A DNA stretch of 41,305 nt, from the NCBI GenBank assembly GCA_001931905.2, contig MSJI02000083.1, forward strand, positions 25,212 through 66,516. Reading direction: 5' to 3'. The position numbers and the translations under genes were made by a program. Of the stretch, positions 1 to 10,800 are shown piece by piece; within the stretch, counting starts at the first letter, position 1, and each line of letters begins with the position of its first letter. The stretch comes from Cladosporium sp. IMV 00045 (Eukaryota; Ascomycota; Dothideomycetes; Cladosporiales; Cladosporiaceae). The notes beneath the pieces are model-generated. The model saw only the letters and a program-made list of their open reading frames with translations, was not told the origin of the DNA and made no database searches.

Positions 1-35
1 GATGCGGGTTTTTCAGGCCACCAGCGAAAGTATTT

Positions 36-56
36 GGGGGGGGGGGGGAGGGGGGG
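36..56 (+). repeat. Poly-G tract (G13-A-G7)
   Basis: Thirteen consecutive G residues at 36-48, then one A, then seven G at 50-56. It may form a G-quadruplex and is a likely place for length error in an assembly. Confidence 0.8.
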
Positions 57-919
57 TTTGTAGGGCTTCTTTTCTGATTGTGTGATTACTTGGATTTCTC
101 TCGTCTCGCGAGCATGTGGGAGTCACAATGCCTCACGGTTGTTATTGATTGACGAGATCGTCATGTCGACAACACCATTGTTATTCCCGTCCATGTCTAT
201 CGCACAATAGTCTCGTTTCCCGTTCTCGAAGCGAAGCGAAGCGAGGACGCGAGCTCTCGAACCAGCAACGTGGCTCACTAGATGTCTACTAGGCTAGGGT
301 GTCACGTTTTTCCTCATTATAGCCTTCGTTCTTGGAAGCGATGAACGATTCATATAGGCAAGGAGGGCGGCCAAGGATACTTCGCGAATCATGAGAGGAA
401 CTACATCCGTGCGGTCCTTGCAAAACATCCCAGAGCCTAGCAGGGAATCTGGCAGATTCTGCGACGCTAGCGTATTGATTGTGAGATAGACGGTGAGATC
501 GATGGGTGTGGGTCTCGCTATTGCGATAGATGAATACTCGTCTAGGACGCACATGTATAAGGCGCCTGGGACGGAATGATGGCGCGTTGGATAGATTGCA
601 CACTTTCCCATACATGTTTTGGCCCAATGCAGGAGAGGCCGGTATAAGGTTGGGAAGGGAGTTCTCTCATCTCCACTCCGCGGATTCGACTGGCCTCGCC
701 TTCCATCACCACTCCATCTCATCCATTTTCCGGCTCTTCATGTTTGAGATTCATTGTCCAGCTTACCGATTCAGCAACTGCAACAATGTCGCCTCCACAT
801 CGTCGCGGGACGTCCCCCTCCATGCCTGCACCCAATGCATGGTGGAGATGAGCTTGCTTCCAGCCCACGAAGCGCAAAACGCCACCGCCACGTGGAAGTA
901 CAATCTTTCTGTTGAAGGT

Positions 920-939
920 GGGGTGGGTGGGTGGGTGGG
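920..939 (+). repeat. Putative G-quadruplex motif
   Basis: Five runs of three or four G (920-923, 925-927, 929-931, 933-935, 937-939), each separated by a single T. This fits the canonical intramolecular G-quadruplex pattern with one-base loops. It lies about 660 bp beyond the 3' end of the minus-strand Gpi16 gene. No function can be read from sequence. Confidence 0.6.
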
Positions 940-1596
940 AACCGCATTTAGATTCTAGGTGTATGACTGCTTTCGCGTCGCTCGTCTATGAGGTAGCATT
1001 GTCACTACTACTTGCGTGTTTATATTGGAGGCTGATGAGGAAAAAGCGAATTGTCGGTGACGAAGGCGGAATTTTGCCGTGAGTGGCGGCTTTGCTTGGA
1101 TGAGAGGACCTGACCTGTGAATTGGACGGGATTCGCTTGCTTTATTGATTCGTTCGATACATACAGTACAGTGTCGCTCCATTCTGAAAGTATACTAAAT
1201 TTGCGATATGCCGATGGTGCGAAGCTCCAGACATTACGTGTCGTGCTCATGTCACTGTCGACAACACCGCCCATCCGCTCCGCTTGGTGAACGGCCGGAG
1301 GATGCTGCTACCCTGCGACTACGATACGTATCGAAGCCGGTGTCGATGGCGGTCGGGAAATTCCCAAGGTTGGAGTGGAAGACCTGAGCGAGGGAGCAGC
1401 AATGGGGCGACTCACTGGAACAACACTGCCTGTATGAACGTGGGAGTGAGCTGAACTGCTACTGGAATGTTGCGGAATCGAGCAAAGGCGACATTCCGTC
1501 AGTCCAATGCTGCGGAGAAAAAGTACGTTTGAAGATCTTGATATTTTGGTAAGGAATTTTAGCATTGGCGTCATACAGATATCTAGAAAGTAAATT

Positions 1597-3471
1597 CTAT
1601 CCCTTTGTATCTTTTCGCCTGGCATCCCCATTCAACGAGCCATCTCCACCGCCACCCGTTGAGCCCGTCGTCGCTGCATCAGAACCGCCTTTCGCAGGTG
1701 CTGATTGTACAGCAGCATTCTGCTCAGCACTCGATCCCGCCCTCTTCCCCAGCAACGCAGCAACTTTCTCCCTAACAGCCATCACCTTCGCCTTGAGCGG
1801 CGACGGCGGCACCTCTTCCAACAAAACGAACTTCCTAACCAGCATGTTGAAGATAGAGCCAAAACCCAGCGCGATGACCGTGCTGGTGAGAATGATGACG
1901 TTGTAAGGCATGCTGAAATCCGGCGTCGGCAGGGGAAGGAGCAGACTGGTCGTTCGCAGGTACTCGCCTTGGCCGCCGTTGGAGGGCAAGACGCGGATCA
2001 CGGCTGGCGCGACGTCGAAGCCTCTGTTTGCGTCGGGTGGGTATTCCGTGTAGCGGAGGATTGCTTTCTCGAAGTCGTAGTTCAGTTCAACCGTGGAGAG
2101 GGCCGGGATGCTGATGACGAGTTCGAGGTGCGTGCCTCTCTTGCGGTCGAGCGCGGGAGTGTAGAACATTTTCTCCACGGTGCCGCCTTGGATTTCGAGC
2201 GTGTGCATGTAGGGTTTGAGGAACCAGGGGAGGCTTTCGAGGTAGACGATCGTTTGGGGGTGAGGGTGTGGGTTGCGGAGGGTGGCGTGCATGCCGCCGC
2301 GTTCTTGGCCGTAGCCTGTCATTTGGCGGGAGGCGAAGAGGGAAGGGTGGGAGGAGGTTGGTGGGGAGGTGGTTCCTTGTCTGGGCAGAATGAGGTCGAA
2401 GTCGACGTCGGACTCTAGGTTGAACTGTCTGGTGCCGTTGGATGGGCTGTTTCGTCCATCTTCACCAGCTATTTCGACCGTTCTCTCCGCGGGCACGTCC
2501 AAGGTCACGTCCCAGACATCACTTGAGTCTTCGAGCGGACAAGATCCTTTGATTGGTCGACCGAAGACCTTTGCAATACTCCAGCCAAGGTCGTCAGTCA
2601 AGGGTTTCGGGTAGCAAGTGTCGTGACCGTTCCAGATTTTGCTTTCGTCACATTCAATCTCCTGGATAGGAGGTGGTCGAGGGATTGGATTGTGACGATC
2701 CCGCATGCTTCGTGGGATGGAGAGAGCCATTGACACAGTTTGCTGGACTTCGAGGACGCAGTCGTCCTTGCTGCTGCTGTCGGCAGGACAGACTGGTCGT
2801 ACATCAATGGCCATAGATTGCCACGATGCATCGAATAGCTTGTGTCCATCCAAGAGACTGGAGATGCCAGCCTTGCCTTTGCATGGGAGCATCTTCAGGA
2901 AAGGCGTGAGGTTCTCTGTGCACACAACCTCATGTGGCAGCATACCGTGTAGCAATTGCAATCCATCTGTGCCAGACGGGTGGGTTCCTTCAGGCTCAAA
3001 GCTCATGACCGGTCGTATCGTTTTGGTCGAGTCCACGAAGTTCAAACTGGCGCAGAACAAGCCCGACAAGCTATTCACCAAGTCTGACCATCTCTCTTCC
3101 ACCTCACCAGAGCCTCCTTCAACCCACGCCCAAAGCTCAACACCAGTGCCGCCCTCCCGTCTGCCATGTTGCGGCCGCGGACCCCATTGTTCCTCGTCCC
3201 ATCTTCCGAGAGCAAAGCGGAGGTGCAGTTCGGCGGTATGTGTGTACTGGAGGATCTGTGCCAAAGATCGCGGGAAATATCGAAAGTGCTGAGCCTCGTA
3301 GGCGGCTAGCGGGGTGGTGGTGGTGAAGTTAAAGTCGGCATGGAGATGGTGGTTCGGGAGGGGTTTAAGGTACAGGTGTTCGGAGTACTGCTGTTCCTGG
3401 AGGGGAGAGGCCTGACTGAAGGCGAGGAAGGCCAGGGCAGAGGGCAGCTGCAGCAGATTATGGAGTCTCAT
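1597..3471 (-). CDS. GPI16: GPI transamidase component Gpi16 / PIG-T
   Basis: Subunit of the ER-membrane GPI transamidase, which cleaves the C-terminal signal of precursor proteins and attaches the GPI anchor. It is a single exon of 624 residues, the usual family length. It starts with a hydrophobic signal peptide (about 1-21). A long lumenal domain follows, then a transmembrane helix near 524-546 (YNVIILTSTVIALGF...) and a low-complexity cytosolic tail rich in Gly, Ala and Ser. The segment LSGLFCASLNFVDST holds Cys140, at the position of the conserved cysteine that in this family is disulfide-bonded to the catalytic subunit Gpi8/PIG-K. It is divergent from the Luc7 gene across about 735 bp. 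Recognition is from overall sequence character, and the frame is fully intact. Confidence 0.95.
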   Translation of the reverse strand: MRLHNLLQLPSALAFLAFSQASPLQEQQYSEHLYLKPLPNHHLHADFNFTTTTPLAAYEAQHFRYFPRSLAQILQYTHTAELHLRFALGRWDEEQWGPRPQHGRREGGTGVELWAWVEGGSGEVEERWSDLVNSLSGLFCASLNFVDSTKTIRPVMSFEPEGTHPSGTDGLQLLHGMLPHEVVCTENLTPFLKMLPCKGKAGISSLLDGHKLFDASWQSMAIDVRPVCPADSSSKDDCVLEVQQTVSMALSIPRSMRDRHNPIPRPPPIQEIECDESKIWNGHDTCYPKPLTDDLGWSIAKVFGRPIKGSCPLEDSSDVWDVTLDVPAERTVEIAGEDGRNSPSNGTRQFNLESDVDFDLILPRQGTTSPPTSSHPSLFASRQMTGYGQERGGMHATLRNPHPHPQTIVYLESLPWFLKPYMHTLEIQGGTVEKMFYTPALDRKRGTHLELVISIPALSTVELNYDFEKAILRYTEYPPDANRGFDVAPAVIRVLPSNGGQGEYLRTTSLLLPLPTPDFSMPYNVIILTSTVIALGFGSIFNMLVRKFVLLEEVPPSPLKAKVMAVREKVAALLGKRAGSSAEQNAAVQSAPAKGGSDAATTGSTGGGGDGSLNGDARRKDTKG

Positions 3472-4206
3472 GCTTGCCTGCCGCAGTGCAATAGCACGGC
3501 AAGCAAAACATGTGACTTGACGTTGTTATAACAATCCCGTCACCTTCATACAGCGTTCACATGTCTCTCCTCGTCGTCGGCGAGCCAGAAACGCCAAGAC
3601 CTGGGGTAGCTGAGCCGCTCCTGCCTCGTTTGATGAGGCTCTGCGGCGCGCATGCCTTTGCTTTGGCTTTGGCTTTGCTTCGGCTTCCATCCTCCACCAC
3701 CAACACCAACTTTTTTTTGCGACACCTCACTCCCTCTCTCTCCACCACTCGCTCTGGACTCGACTTGATCTTCTCTGGACCCTCTGGTCACTGGAATCTG
3801 CGAATCTCATTCAGGCGCATCTCTTCGGCACCTGGATCACCTGGCACCACCGACAGCGACGGCAGCAGCAGCAGCAGCAGAGCACAGCAGAGCAGCAGAA
3901 GCAGCGCATTCACGCGCACCTCTCGGACTGGAATCCTAAGTCTTCTCTCCTAGCTCCGACACCGCCTTCCCTCGCCCCTCCCCTCGCCCCTCCCCTCCCT
4001 GCCCGGGCCCGCCGCCAAACACTCCAGAACCGGAGTCCCCGCGCCCGCGCCCGCGCCCAACCCCTCTCCCGCCGCCAACACCTCCCGGCACACCACCGCC
4101 GCCGCCGACACCACCACCAACCCCGCCTCCCACGTCGCTAGTGGTCGACAACACCCCCTCCACACCACCACACACTCCGATCGACAATAAGCGATCTTAT
4201 CTCATC
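3472..4206. promoter_or_regulatory. Divergent promoter region between GPI16 and LUC7
   Basis: This shared 5' region separates the two divergent housekeeping genes. The LUC7-proximal half is strongly pyrimidine-rich, with long CCCCTC-type runs around 3960-4110. An imperfect CAG microsatellite lies near 3861-3905. No TATA box is evident. Long C/T-rich leaders are common upstream of highly expressed fungal genes. I cannot place the start sites. Confidence 0.5.
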
Positions 4207-5097
4207 ATGGCGGCCGAACAGCGCAAGCTCCTAGAGCAACTCATGGGGGATAACCTCATGTCAATGCCGGGGACCGCGCCGAAACAGGCGTCCCTCACTA
4301 TCACCGATCCGAAGGTCTGCCGCCCGTACCTCGTCGGTTCCTGCCCTCACGACCTCTTCACAAACACCAAGCAAGATCTTGGTGCATGCCCCAAGTCGCA
4401 CCAGGCCAACCTGCGCGAGGAATACCAGGCCGCCTCAGACCAGCAGAAGCGCGAGTGGGGCTTCGAGTTCGACTACTGGCGCGAGATTGGCAAGTTCGTT
4501 GGCGACTGCGACCGACGCATTGAGACAGCACAGCGCCGCCTCGAGAAGACCCCCGACGAGATCCGCCAGACCAACGCCCTCCTCAAAACCATCTCCGACC
4601 TCACCAGCAACATCAACGTCGGCCTCGAAGAAATCGAAGCCCTCACTCAAGTCGGCTCAGTGAACATGGCCGTGCTGCAATTCCACGACATCCGCCTGCT
4701 CAAAATGCAGAAAGACGACAAAGAGCGCGAGCTCAAAGCCCTCTCCGAAACCTCCGGCCCCAGCGGCCACCAGAAACTGCAAGTCTGCGACGTGTGCGGC
4801 GCCTACCTCTCCCGCCTGGACAACGACCGCCGCCTGGCCGACCACTTCTTCGGCAAAATGCACCTGGGCTACGCCAACATGCGCAAGGAGAGCGAGCGCC
4901 TGCAGAAAGAACTCAAGGGCCGCCAGCCACCGGTGCGGAACAACTACGCCGACGACGACCGCCGCGATGGCGGATACCAGGATGGTGGATACGGAGGTGG
5001 ATATGGAGGCAGAGGTTACGGCAGAGGCGGCGGAGGCGGAGGCGGTTATGGAAGACGTGGCAGAGGCGGTGGAGGCTACGGTGGCGGCCGTTACTAG
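4207..5097 (+). CDS. LUC7: U1 snRNP splicing factor Luc7
   Basis: Luc7 is a U1 snRNP-associated protein that stabilises the U1-5' splice site duplex during early spliceosome assembly. It is one exon of 296 residues. The first zinc finger is CCCH-type (C38, C46, C61, H65) within PYLVGSCPHDLF. A helical/coiled-coil segment follows at about 85-180, then a second C2H2-type finger (C194, C197, H213, H219). The tail from about 250 is an RGG/GGY-rich arginine-glycine domain. I start at the ATG at 4207 because it gives the canonical MAAEQRKLLEQLMG beginning. The open frame extends 66 bp further upstream, but only from a GTG codon. The intron-bearing U6 gene lies 11 kb away and is functionally related, although nothing suggests a physical linkage. 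Confidence 0.96.
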   Translation: MAAEQRKLLEQLMGDNLMSMPGTAPKQASLTITDPKVCRPYLVGSCPHDLFTNTKQDLGACPKSHQANLREEYQAASDQQKREWGFEFDYWREIGKFVGDCDRRIETAQRRLEKTPDEIRQTNALLKTISDLTSNINVGLEEIEALTQVGSVNMAVLQFHDIRLLKMQKDDKERELKALSETSGPSGHQKLQVCDVCGAYLSRLDNDRRLADHFFGKMHLGYANMRKESERLQKELKGRQPPVRNNYADDDRRDGGYQDGGYGGGYGGRGYGRGGGGGGGYGRRGRGGGGYGGGRY

Positions 5098-5324
5098 AGC
5101 TGGCCGGTACATGCCACTCCCTGATTACGGAAGAAAGGATGGGGAGATTTTCATGTTCTCTGCTGCACAAGGGTTGATCTTTTTTTTAGCGAGGCGCTCG
5201 GCGAAAAACAAAAAGAATTCGGAAAGGATGGTTTACTTTGCGTGCTTTCTAGGAAATGGGACAGAATACCATGCTGTGATGAAAAGAACTTCTAATTTGC
5301 CTTATTTATTCATTTCTTATTTCT

Positions 5325-5890
5325 CAGTGGCGAGTATGTAGTTTGCGTAGGCTGTGCGTGATGGTACGATCGCCGATGCTAAGGGGATGTTGGTGCTGGG
5401 ATTCACGATCTCTCAATGGTAAGCTACTGATTTGGATGGGCTATGTGCGATGATACCTACACCAATGCTACAGAGAGATCGGTGCCGAGACGAAGGGGTT
5501 CTCAATGGAAAGCTGCTGGGTTTAATATCAGAGGTGAGGGTACTACACCAATGCTACGGAGATGACCATGTTGAATTCTACGCTTTCTCCACGGTGTGAT
5601 GCTAACTTAAATCGGCTATGGCCGATGATACCTACACCAATGCTACGGAGATGATAACGTCGATTCTAAGGTTTCTCAACAGTGTGGTGATAGTCCGGGA
5701 TGCTAGGGTTGAGGGTGCTTGCACCAATGCTACGGAGATGATCATGTTCAGTTTCTAGGCTTCTCACTGGCAAGCTGCTGGTCTGGTATGCTACGTTTGA
5801 GGGTACTTGCATAAAAGGTGCGGAGATGGTGAGCTGGGTTTGAGAAGTTTCTCGGTGGGATATGGGTAGGTTCACTTCATGCCGGTTGGG
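5325..5890 (+). repeat. Degenerate ~88-bp tandem repeat, about six copies
   Basis: A recurring block (core CACCAATGCTACGGAGATG, then a variable stretch, then TTCTCAATGG-AAGCTGCTGG) recurs with the core at about 5372, 5461, 5547, 5636, 5723 and 5811. Spacings are 89, 86, 89, 87 and 88 bp. Half a copy precedes the first (TTCTCAGTGG near 5325). The middle copies are best preserved and the flanking ones most diverged, as expected of an old minisatellite. It begins about 230 bp after the LUC7 stop codon. I see no conserved open frame and no snoRNA box pair. Confidence 0.8.
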
Positions 5891-6637
5891 GAGTATGAGC
5901 ACACGGGTCGTGGAATTCTTTGATCGATCGAAAGCGGTCTCTCGGTTGTGGTACTGCTGTCTGGTGTATTGGGTGTGTTGATAGCAGCGCCCGGGGCACG
6001 GAGAGGTGCGAAGGGATCGTGCTGTATCTCGTTGGTAAAACGTTTTTGGAAGTGACATGTCGTTTCTGGCCATAGCAGTGCGGTAAGTTGATGAGTTGCT
6101 TCGATCGATCCAGTCGGTCTTTCAGTTCTTACTTTATTTGATCATCACGATGGGTGATGCATTCTTGATCGGCTTTCCGCAATGTGAAATGAACAATATC
6201 GCTTTTCTTCGATGGCACCTGGCCTTTTTGCCACGTCTTTCATCCTGCGGTGTTGCATTGAGAAGAGACCAGAACGATGTTCAGGTATTCAGTCTCTGAT
6301 ACATCTCTCCCGGGTGAAAAAAAAATGTGAGGAGGGCAATTGATTTCAGTGATTCGTTTGCAAATGAACGAAAGCCTGCAAGATTGTGCTCCACTTTGCA
6401 AAGAGACGTAGTCTGATGGATCATTCATGGATTTAATTCCATGACTTAGAGACGAACATCGACGACTCTAATGGCATTCATCTGTCGGCCGTCTGCTGGA
6501 GCAAGATCGGATAGAAGAAAACAAGAAACGATTGATACTCTTCATCAGCCGGACAATGATTTGGGTGCTCACCACTGCAAACTACCAGCCTCATACTCAC
6601 TCTAAAGTCATTCTACTCTGGTATGTCGAACGTTATT

Positions 6638-6655
6638 GATCGATAGCTATCGATC
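6638..6655. repeat. Perfect 18-bp palindrome
   Basis: GATCGATAGCTATCGATC reads the same on both strands. Related GATCGATC strings occur near 5923 and 6101 in the same gap. It could be a protein-binding site or chance. Confidence 0.7.
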
Positions 6656-7274
6656 GCTCGTCCGGCAAAGTTGAGCTAAGAGAAAAACGAATGCCGTCAA
6701 GATCGATTCCTTCAACATGGCTCAATCCATATTCGCCTTCCAACAAAAACCCAATATGGATACAGGTACTGGAACCCTTAGACTGGGACATATACATTCA
6801 CTAAACGCTGAGACTCCTGTTCTCTCGAGATTACCACTTGTGTCGCTGCCTAAAAGGGTTCAATTCCAACACGCAGTCAGCTATGTCCATTCTGCATTTG
6901 CATGACGTCTTCGACGGCCTCATGCATGAGCCTATTGTCGACGTCTTCGATGCTTCAATCGATGTGCTGATCGATCTTCTGGTCGTCACGTGTCGTAACC
7001 TCGTAGTCGATGACTTCCAGGAGGTCTTCTCCAAAATTTTGTCTGGCACGGTTGGAGATACCATGCTCATCTTATGACCATCGTCGGACTGCTAGATAAT
7101 CGTCAATTGTTTTGATGACTTGCAACTTGATAGCGTCTCCAACGCAAATCTTCTCTCAGCTCACCGTCGCGGCCGTCTTGCCTCGGCTTTCCAGAAACAC
7201 TCGAACGCTTCGGTCGCCCAGAAACAAAGTCACAATGCACACCATATCAAATGACAGAGGGGCGTCAAAAGAGC

Positions 7275-7278
7275 AAAA
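7275..7278 (-). terminator. Pol III terminator of tRNA-Leu
   Basis: On the minus strand a T4 run lies 9 bp beyond the tRNA discriminator base, with a second T4 at 7267-7270. This is the minimal RNA polymerase III terminator. Confidence 0.6.
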
Positions 7279-7286
7279 GAAGATGT

Positions 7287-7392
7287 TGATGAGAGTGGGA
7301 TTCGAACCCACGCCCTTTCGGACTAGCGATTGTGGAAGACATCAGAAGACATCACCTTAAGCTAGCGCCTTAGACCGCTCGGCCATCTCACC
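7287..7392 (-). tRNA. tRNA-Leu(AAG) with a 26-nt intron
   Basis: The minus strand folds as a leucine tRNA. The acceptor GGTGAGA pairs with TCTCATC (one G-T) and the discriminator is A. The D-arm is GCC...GGC and carries an A-box match, TGGCCGAGCGG. The anticodon stem CTAGC/GCTAG is perfect and the loop reads TTAAGG + C, giving anticodon AAG (plus-strand 7356-7358). A long class-II variable arm and the T-arm GTGGG-TTCGAAT-CCCAC follow. The intron sits one base 3' of the anticodon at 7329-7354 and is a near-exact 10-nt tandem (TGATGTCTTC twice, plus CACAAT). Mature length is 80 nt. A shifted register giving UAA loses base 26 and weakens the stem, so AAG is preferred. Confidence 0.96.
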
Positions 7393-7838
7393 GGGATTTC
7401 GAGGTGAATTCGATGTTCTCACCTTAGCCCTGTACAGTTATAACCACTAAAAAATTTGAATCTTGATGATTGTATGTATGCCCTGAAGAAAGCGCATCGT
7501 TCAATGGCGACAGTGACGATGACCACATGCCAACATCATCTCAAGAATTTCAGTGAATCACATGCACTTTGTGGACGGTACGGCTTTATGCTCTGGATGC
7601 TGCAGTGCAACAACGGCCGGGACAAAGATGTCTCCCTCATCAAGAATCGATTGCAACAAGGGCACGCTAAGCGATTTCTGCAAGACACAATCATTACACC
7701 CAATTCCGCGGAATCGAGTATACTGTGTACGTATGATTACTGCTTCAACTTCTAAGAAAACGTCGCCTCTAAGTCTGCGGATCACATCGTTGGATCTTCC
7801 AGATCGACAACCCTTCACTACGTCAATTGAGTGAGGAC
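7393..7838. other. Intergenic, nothing recognised
   Basis: About 450 bp between the tRNA gene and the 3' end of the acyltransferase pseudogene. It has mixed composition, with no gene, repeat or clear motif seen. Confidence 0.6.
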
Positions 7839-10800
7839 TCACGCCTGCCCAGGCACCACGCCACCTCCACCACGATTCAGCACCAGACCCTTCGAGAACG
7901 GCGCGGCCGTAGGCCTCTTCGGCCTCGGCTCCTCCTTCGTCCAACGATCAATGTTCCGCATCAAAGCCTGCGTCGGGAACTCGAGCAACGGGGTAAGAAT
8001 CCAAGCCAGAGCAAAAATCCAGAAAAACGTCGTCGTGAAAGTGACGAGCAGATTCGCCCAGTATGGCAATCCGGCATCGTTGCAGAGTACCGCAACCCAC
8101 GCTCCCCATGTCCACATGATGAAGCCGTGCGTGAGGTAGATGCAGAAGGTCTGCGGGTTCAGGTGGACGAAGATTCTCAGGGAGAGGAAGGCTTGGACCC
8201 AGGTTGAGTGTTCGACTATGATCTGCAAACCGATTGAGAAGAGGAGGATGGCTAGTGTGGGCTCTTGATAGTTGGGGTAGACGGATTTGGTTGATGAGAT
8301 GGGTGCACCGGTGGAAGGGGATGGATGGATGCTGTTTTCGGCTGTTGTCACTGAGTATGTCTGGTTGAAAGCTCCAAAGAGAGTGGCACTCAGAGCGCAA
8401 GCGGAGGCGCCTGTTAGGATGGCATAGCGGGCAAATGGGCGAATTTGCAGGCGCTTTCGCCAATGGTAAGTTGCTTCCAAGTCACTGAGAGCGAGACCTG
8501 CCCAGTGACAAGCAGACCAGCTCTGAGAACGAGAAGTTAGCAGTTGTTACGAAGGGTTACAGATGTCATGATCCTTACCTTAGCGTACCACCCTGCTAGA
8601 ATCACTGCGATGTAAATACCAAAGCGTTTCCACGGATTGCGGATGTCTCGAATGACCACTGTCGCAGCCAGGACGACATAGGTAAACTGCAGTTGGACTG
8701 GAATAGTCCACAATACACCAATGCAGTAGTGTGAGGTCACCTCAGGAACTGCATTTGGGATCTGATAGGCGAGCTCGACGATGTTGTTCATGTAACTAGC
8801 GATTGTCAGCATATTATCCTGTGCTCGTCATCTCCGATCCTCTGACAGACGAATCTTCTCGAAACAGATGTCTGAGATATGAAGGATCAATAACACCCAA
8901 GAACATGGAAGACTTACACTGCAAAGTTGCGCTGCGGCTGCACATACGGCCAAGTCGAGAAGCTGACCGAAGGCAACCACTGCAGACTCGAGGTCAGACC
9001 CATGCTTATCAGAAAGTACTGCAGCAGAGAGACAATAACAATCGGCACAAAAAGGCGAGGTGCACGGCGCAACTCCTTCTTCGCGATATCCTCCAACTTG
9101 CCATGCTTGAGATAATTCGTCGACAGGAAACGGGTTGCTGTCAGAAAGAATGGTCCGATCCACAAGTTCGTAAGCAGGATGTTGCCGACAAAGAAATGGA
9201 CCCATTTCTCTACGTTTGGGTAGTGAGCTGTTGGACCATGGCCTTCGATGGCGAAGGGCCTGGGACGTGGATTAGTATACATGCAAAGAGTCGGTCGCGT
9301 AAAGACTCACCAGAATGTTTGACCGAAATGATGGATAGTGACAGCAATGCAGGCTACAGCAGTGAGACCAGCAAGATAGTCCACTCTCTTGGTCGGTGGT
9401 GCAGCGGTGTTGCTAGCAAGGTGATAACCTGAGCTGTCGGCTTGACCTCCTCACTAACAGGCCCAACAGAAGAAATGCCTGCTTCCCTTTTTCGGTCACT
9501 ACAATACCAGCTGCTGCCGGGGACGACTTTTCAATGCTTATCTCCTCAGCGGGAGCATGGACTGGAGAGATCTCGACCGCATCTTCGATAGTACCCTCGA
9601 AGGTTGGTATGGATTTCAAATCTTCAGTAACACTCATCTCGAAGTTCGACATCTCCGAGATTCTGTTCAAAGCTTTCTGAAGTCGGTTGCTGTTGTCTCC
9701 ATGAGGAATTAACGTGACTCGACGAAGATCTGCCTGCGACCCGCCGGGTGAGCAGCCTTGCTTGGATGGTTCTCCTGCTACCAGACTGGCCATACTACCG
9801 GCATGCCGCAGAGAGGGTGTTGCAGTATTGGTATGGTAAGACGGCGCAGGAGTATGGGAGCCGGATCTTGGTGTAGAAGCACAATACGCAGGCAAAGGCG
9901 TTTCGACACCAGTGGGTATACTGGTAGATGTCTCCGAAACGGATTCAGCCTTGGATTCTTTGCAACTGCCTGTATCGATAGATCGGGAGTCATGAATCTC
10001 AACGACTCGGGCTTTCTTCGCCCACAGTTTCTTCCAAGGTGCTCGACGCAGGAAAACGTTTGAGAGAGCGAATATGCCAAAGGAACTGCAGCAAGCTGCA
10101 ATGATACCAGCGAGCTCCCGGATGCCCTGATGCTTTGGTGGCTCTTTCCACTTGATCAGAGCCGACGGACCATATGCGGTATACCCTCGAAGGGTCGTGT
10201 CTTGCATCAAGCAAGGAGCAATCATAACGCATCTCTCATCAAAGGAGGCGTGCTGAGATTCCGTCATCTCCGTCGAGTTGAAGAATGCTCGAACCCACAG
10301 AACGTGACTTCGGGTGGTGTTGTGCATCGGAGGTCCCCTTCCGTACGTCTTATCTCCAATGCTCCATGTGTTGATCTTCAAAGCCTGACCAGCTGAAGGC
10401 ATACTTCGCTCTTTCTTTGTAGCTATGCGAGTAGTATTTTCCGCGATATTGAATGCGACAGCACTTCGTTCCACGAAAATTGCACTTTGTTGAACGATCT
10501 CCATGGTTGCAGTCCGGCTTCCTGCATGGTTGTGTAGTTGGTCACCAAGTTCGTCGCAGGCCACTCCCCATTCATTAGGTTGGATACTTGTGCAGAGTTC
10601 GGACCGTTGCTGTTCATGAAGTCGAATTGCGCGCCATTGGATCGATTGTAGTTCACGCCGAACGACAAAGTGGACCCGGTGCTTCCAATACTTGCGGGCC
10701 TCATAGCAGCTTCGAAGGATCCATACTGGAGGTCTTTCCTGGAACTTTGGAGACTTCCACCATTGACAAGATGCTCTTTGTCGGCTGAATCGAGTAGCAG

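Larger units (their letters stand above)
1..1596. other. Intergenic region, no supported gene
   Basis: No open frame here resembles a known family, and the overlapping short ORFs on both strands look like chance. Two guanine-rich tracts stand out: a G13-A-G7 run at 36-56 and five G-runs separated by single T residues at 920-939. A short GAAGC triplication lies near 228-244. The right part is the 3' flank of the minus-strand Gpi16 gene. Confidence 0.6.
5098..7286. other. Intergenic region with decayed tandem repeats
   Basis: No convincing gene in this 2.2 kb gap. It holds the ~88-bp tandem repeat array (about 5325-5890), several GATCGATC motifs (near 5923, 6101, 6638-6655) and a perfect 18-bp palindrome. 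Short ORFs around 6717-7077 exist on both strands but match nothing I recognise. Confidence 0.6.

Noticed and set aside
530..958. 142-codon ORF, plus strand
   Set aside because: No recognisable domain, overlapped by minus-strand ORFs of similar length, and it ends in the GT-rich repeat.
4141..4206. Extended Luc7 start at GTG 4141
   Set aside because: Non-ATG, and the added 22 residues do not resemble the family. The ATG at 4207 gives the canonical beginning.
5325..5890. C/D snoRNA cluster in the tandem repeat
   Set aside because: GATGAT strings recur, but no RTGATGA plus CTGA pair with terminal stems was found in any unit.
7287..7392. Anticodon UAA for the tRNA-Leu
   Set aside because: That register removes base 26 and forces a G-T pair in the anticodon stem. 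The AAG register gives five Watson-Crick pairs.
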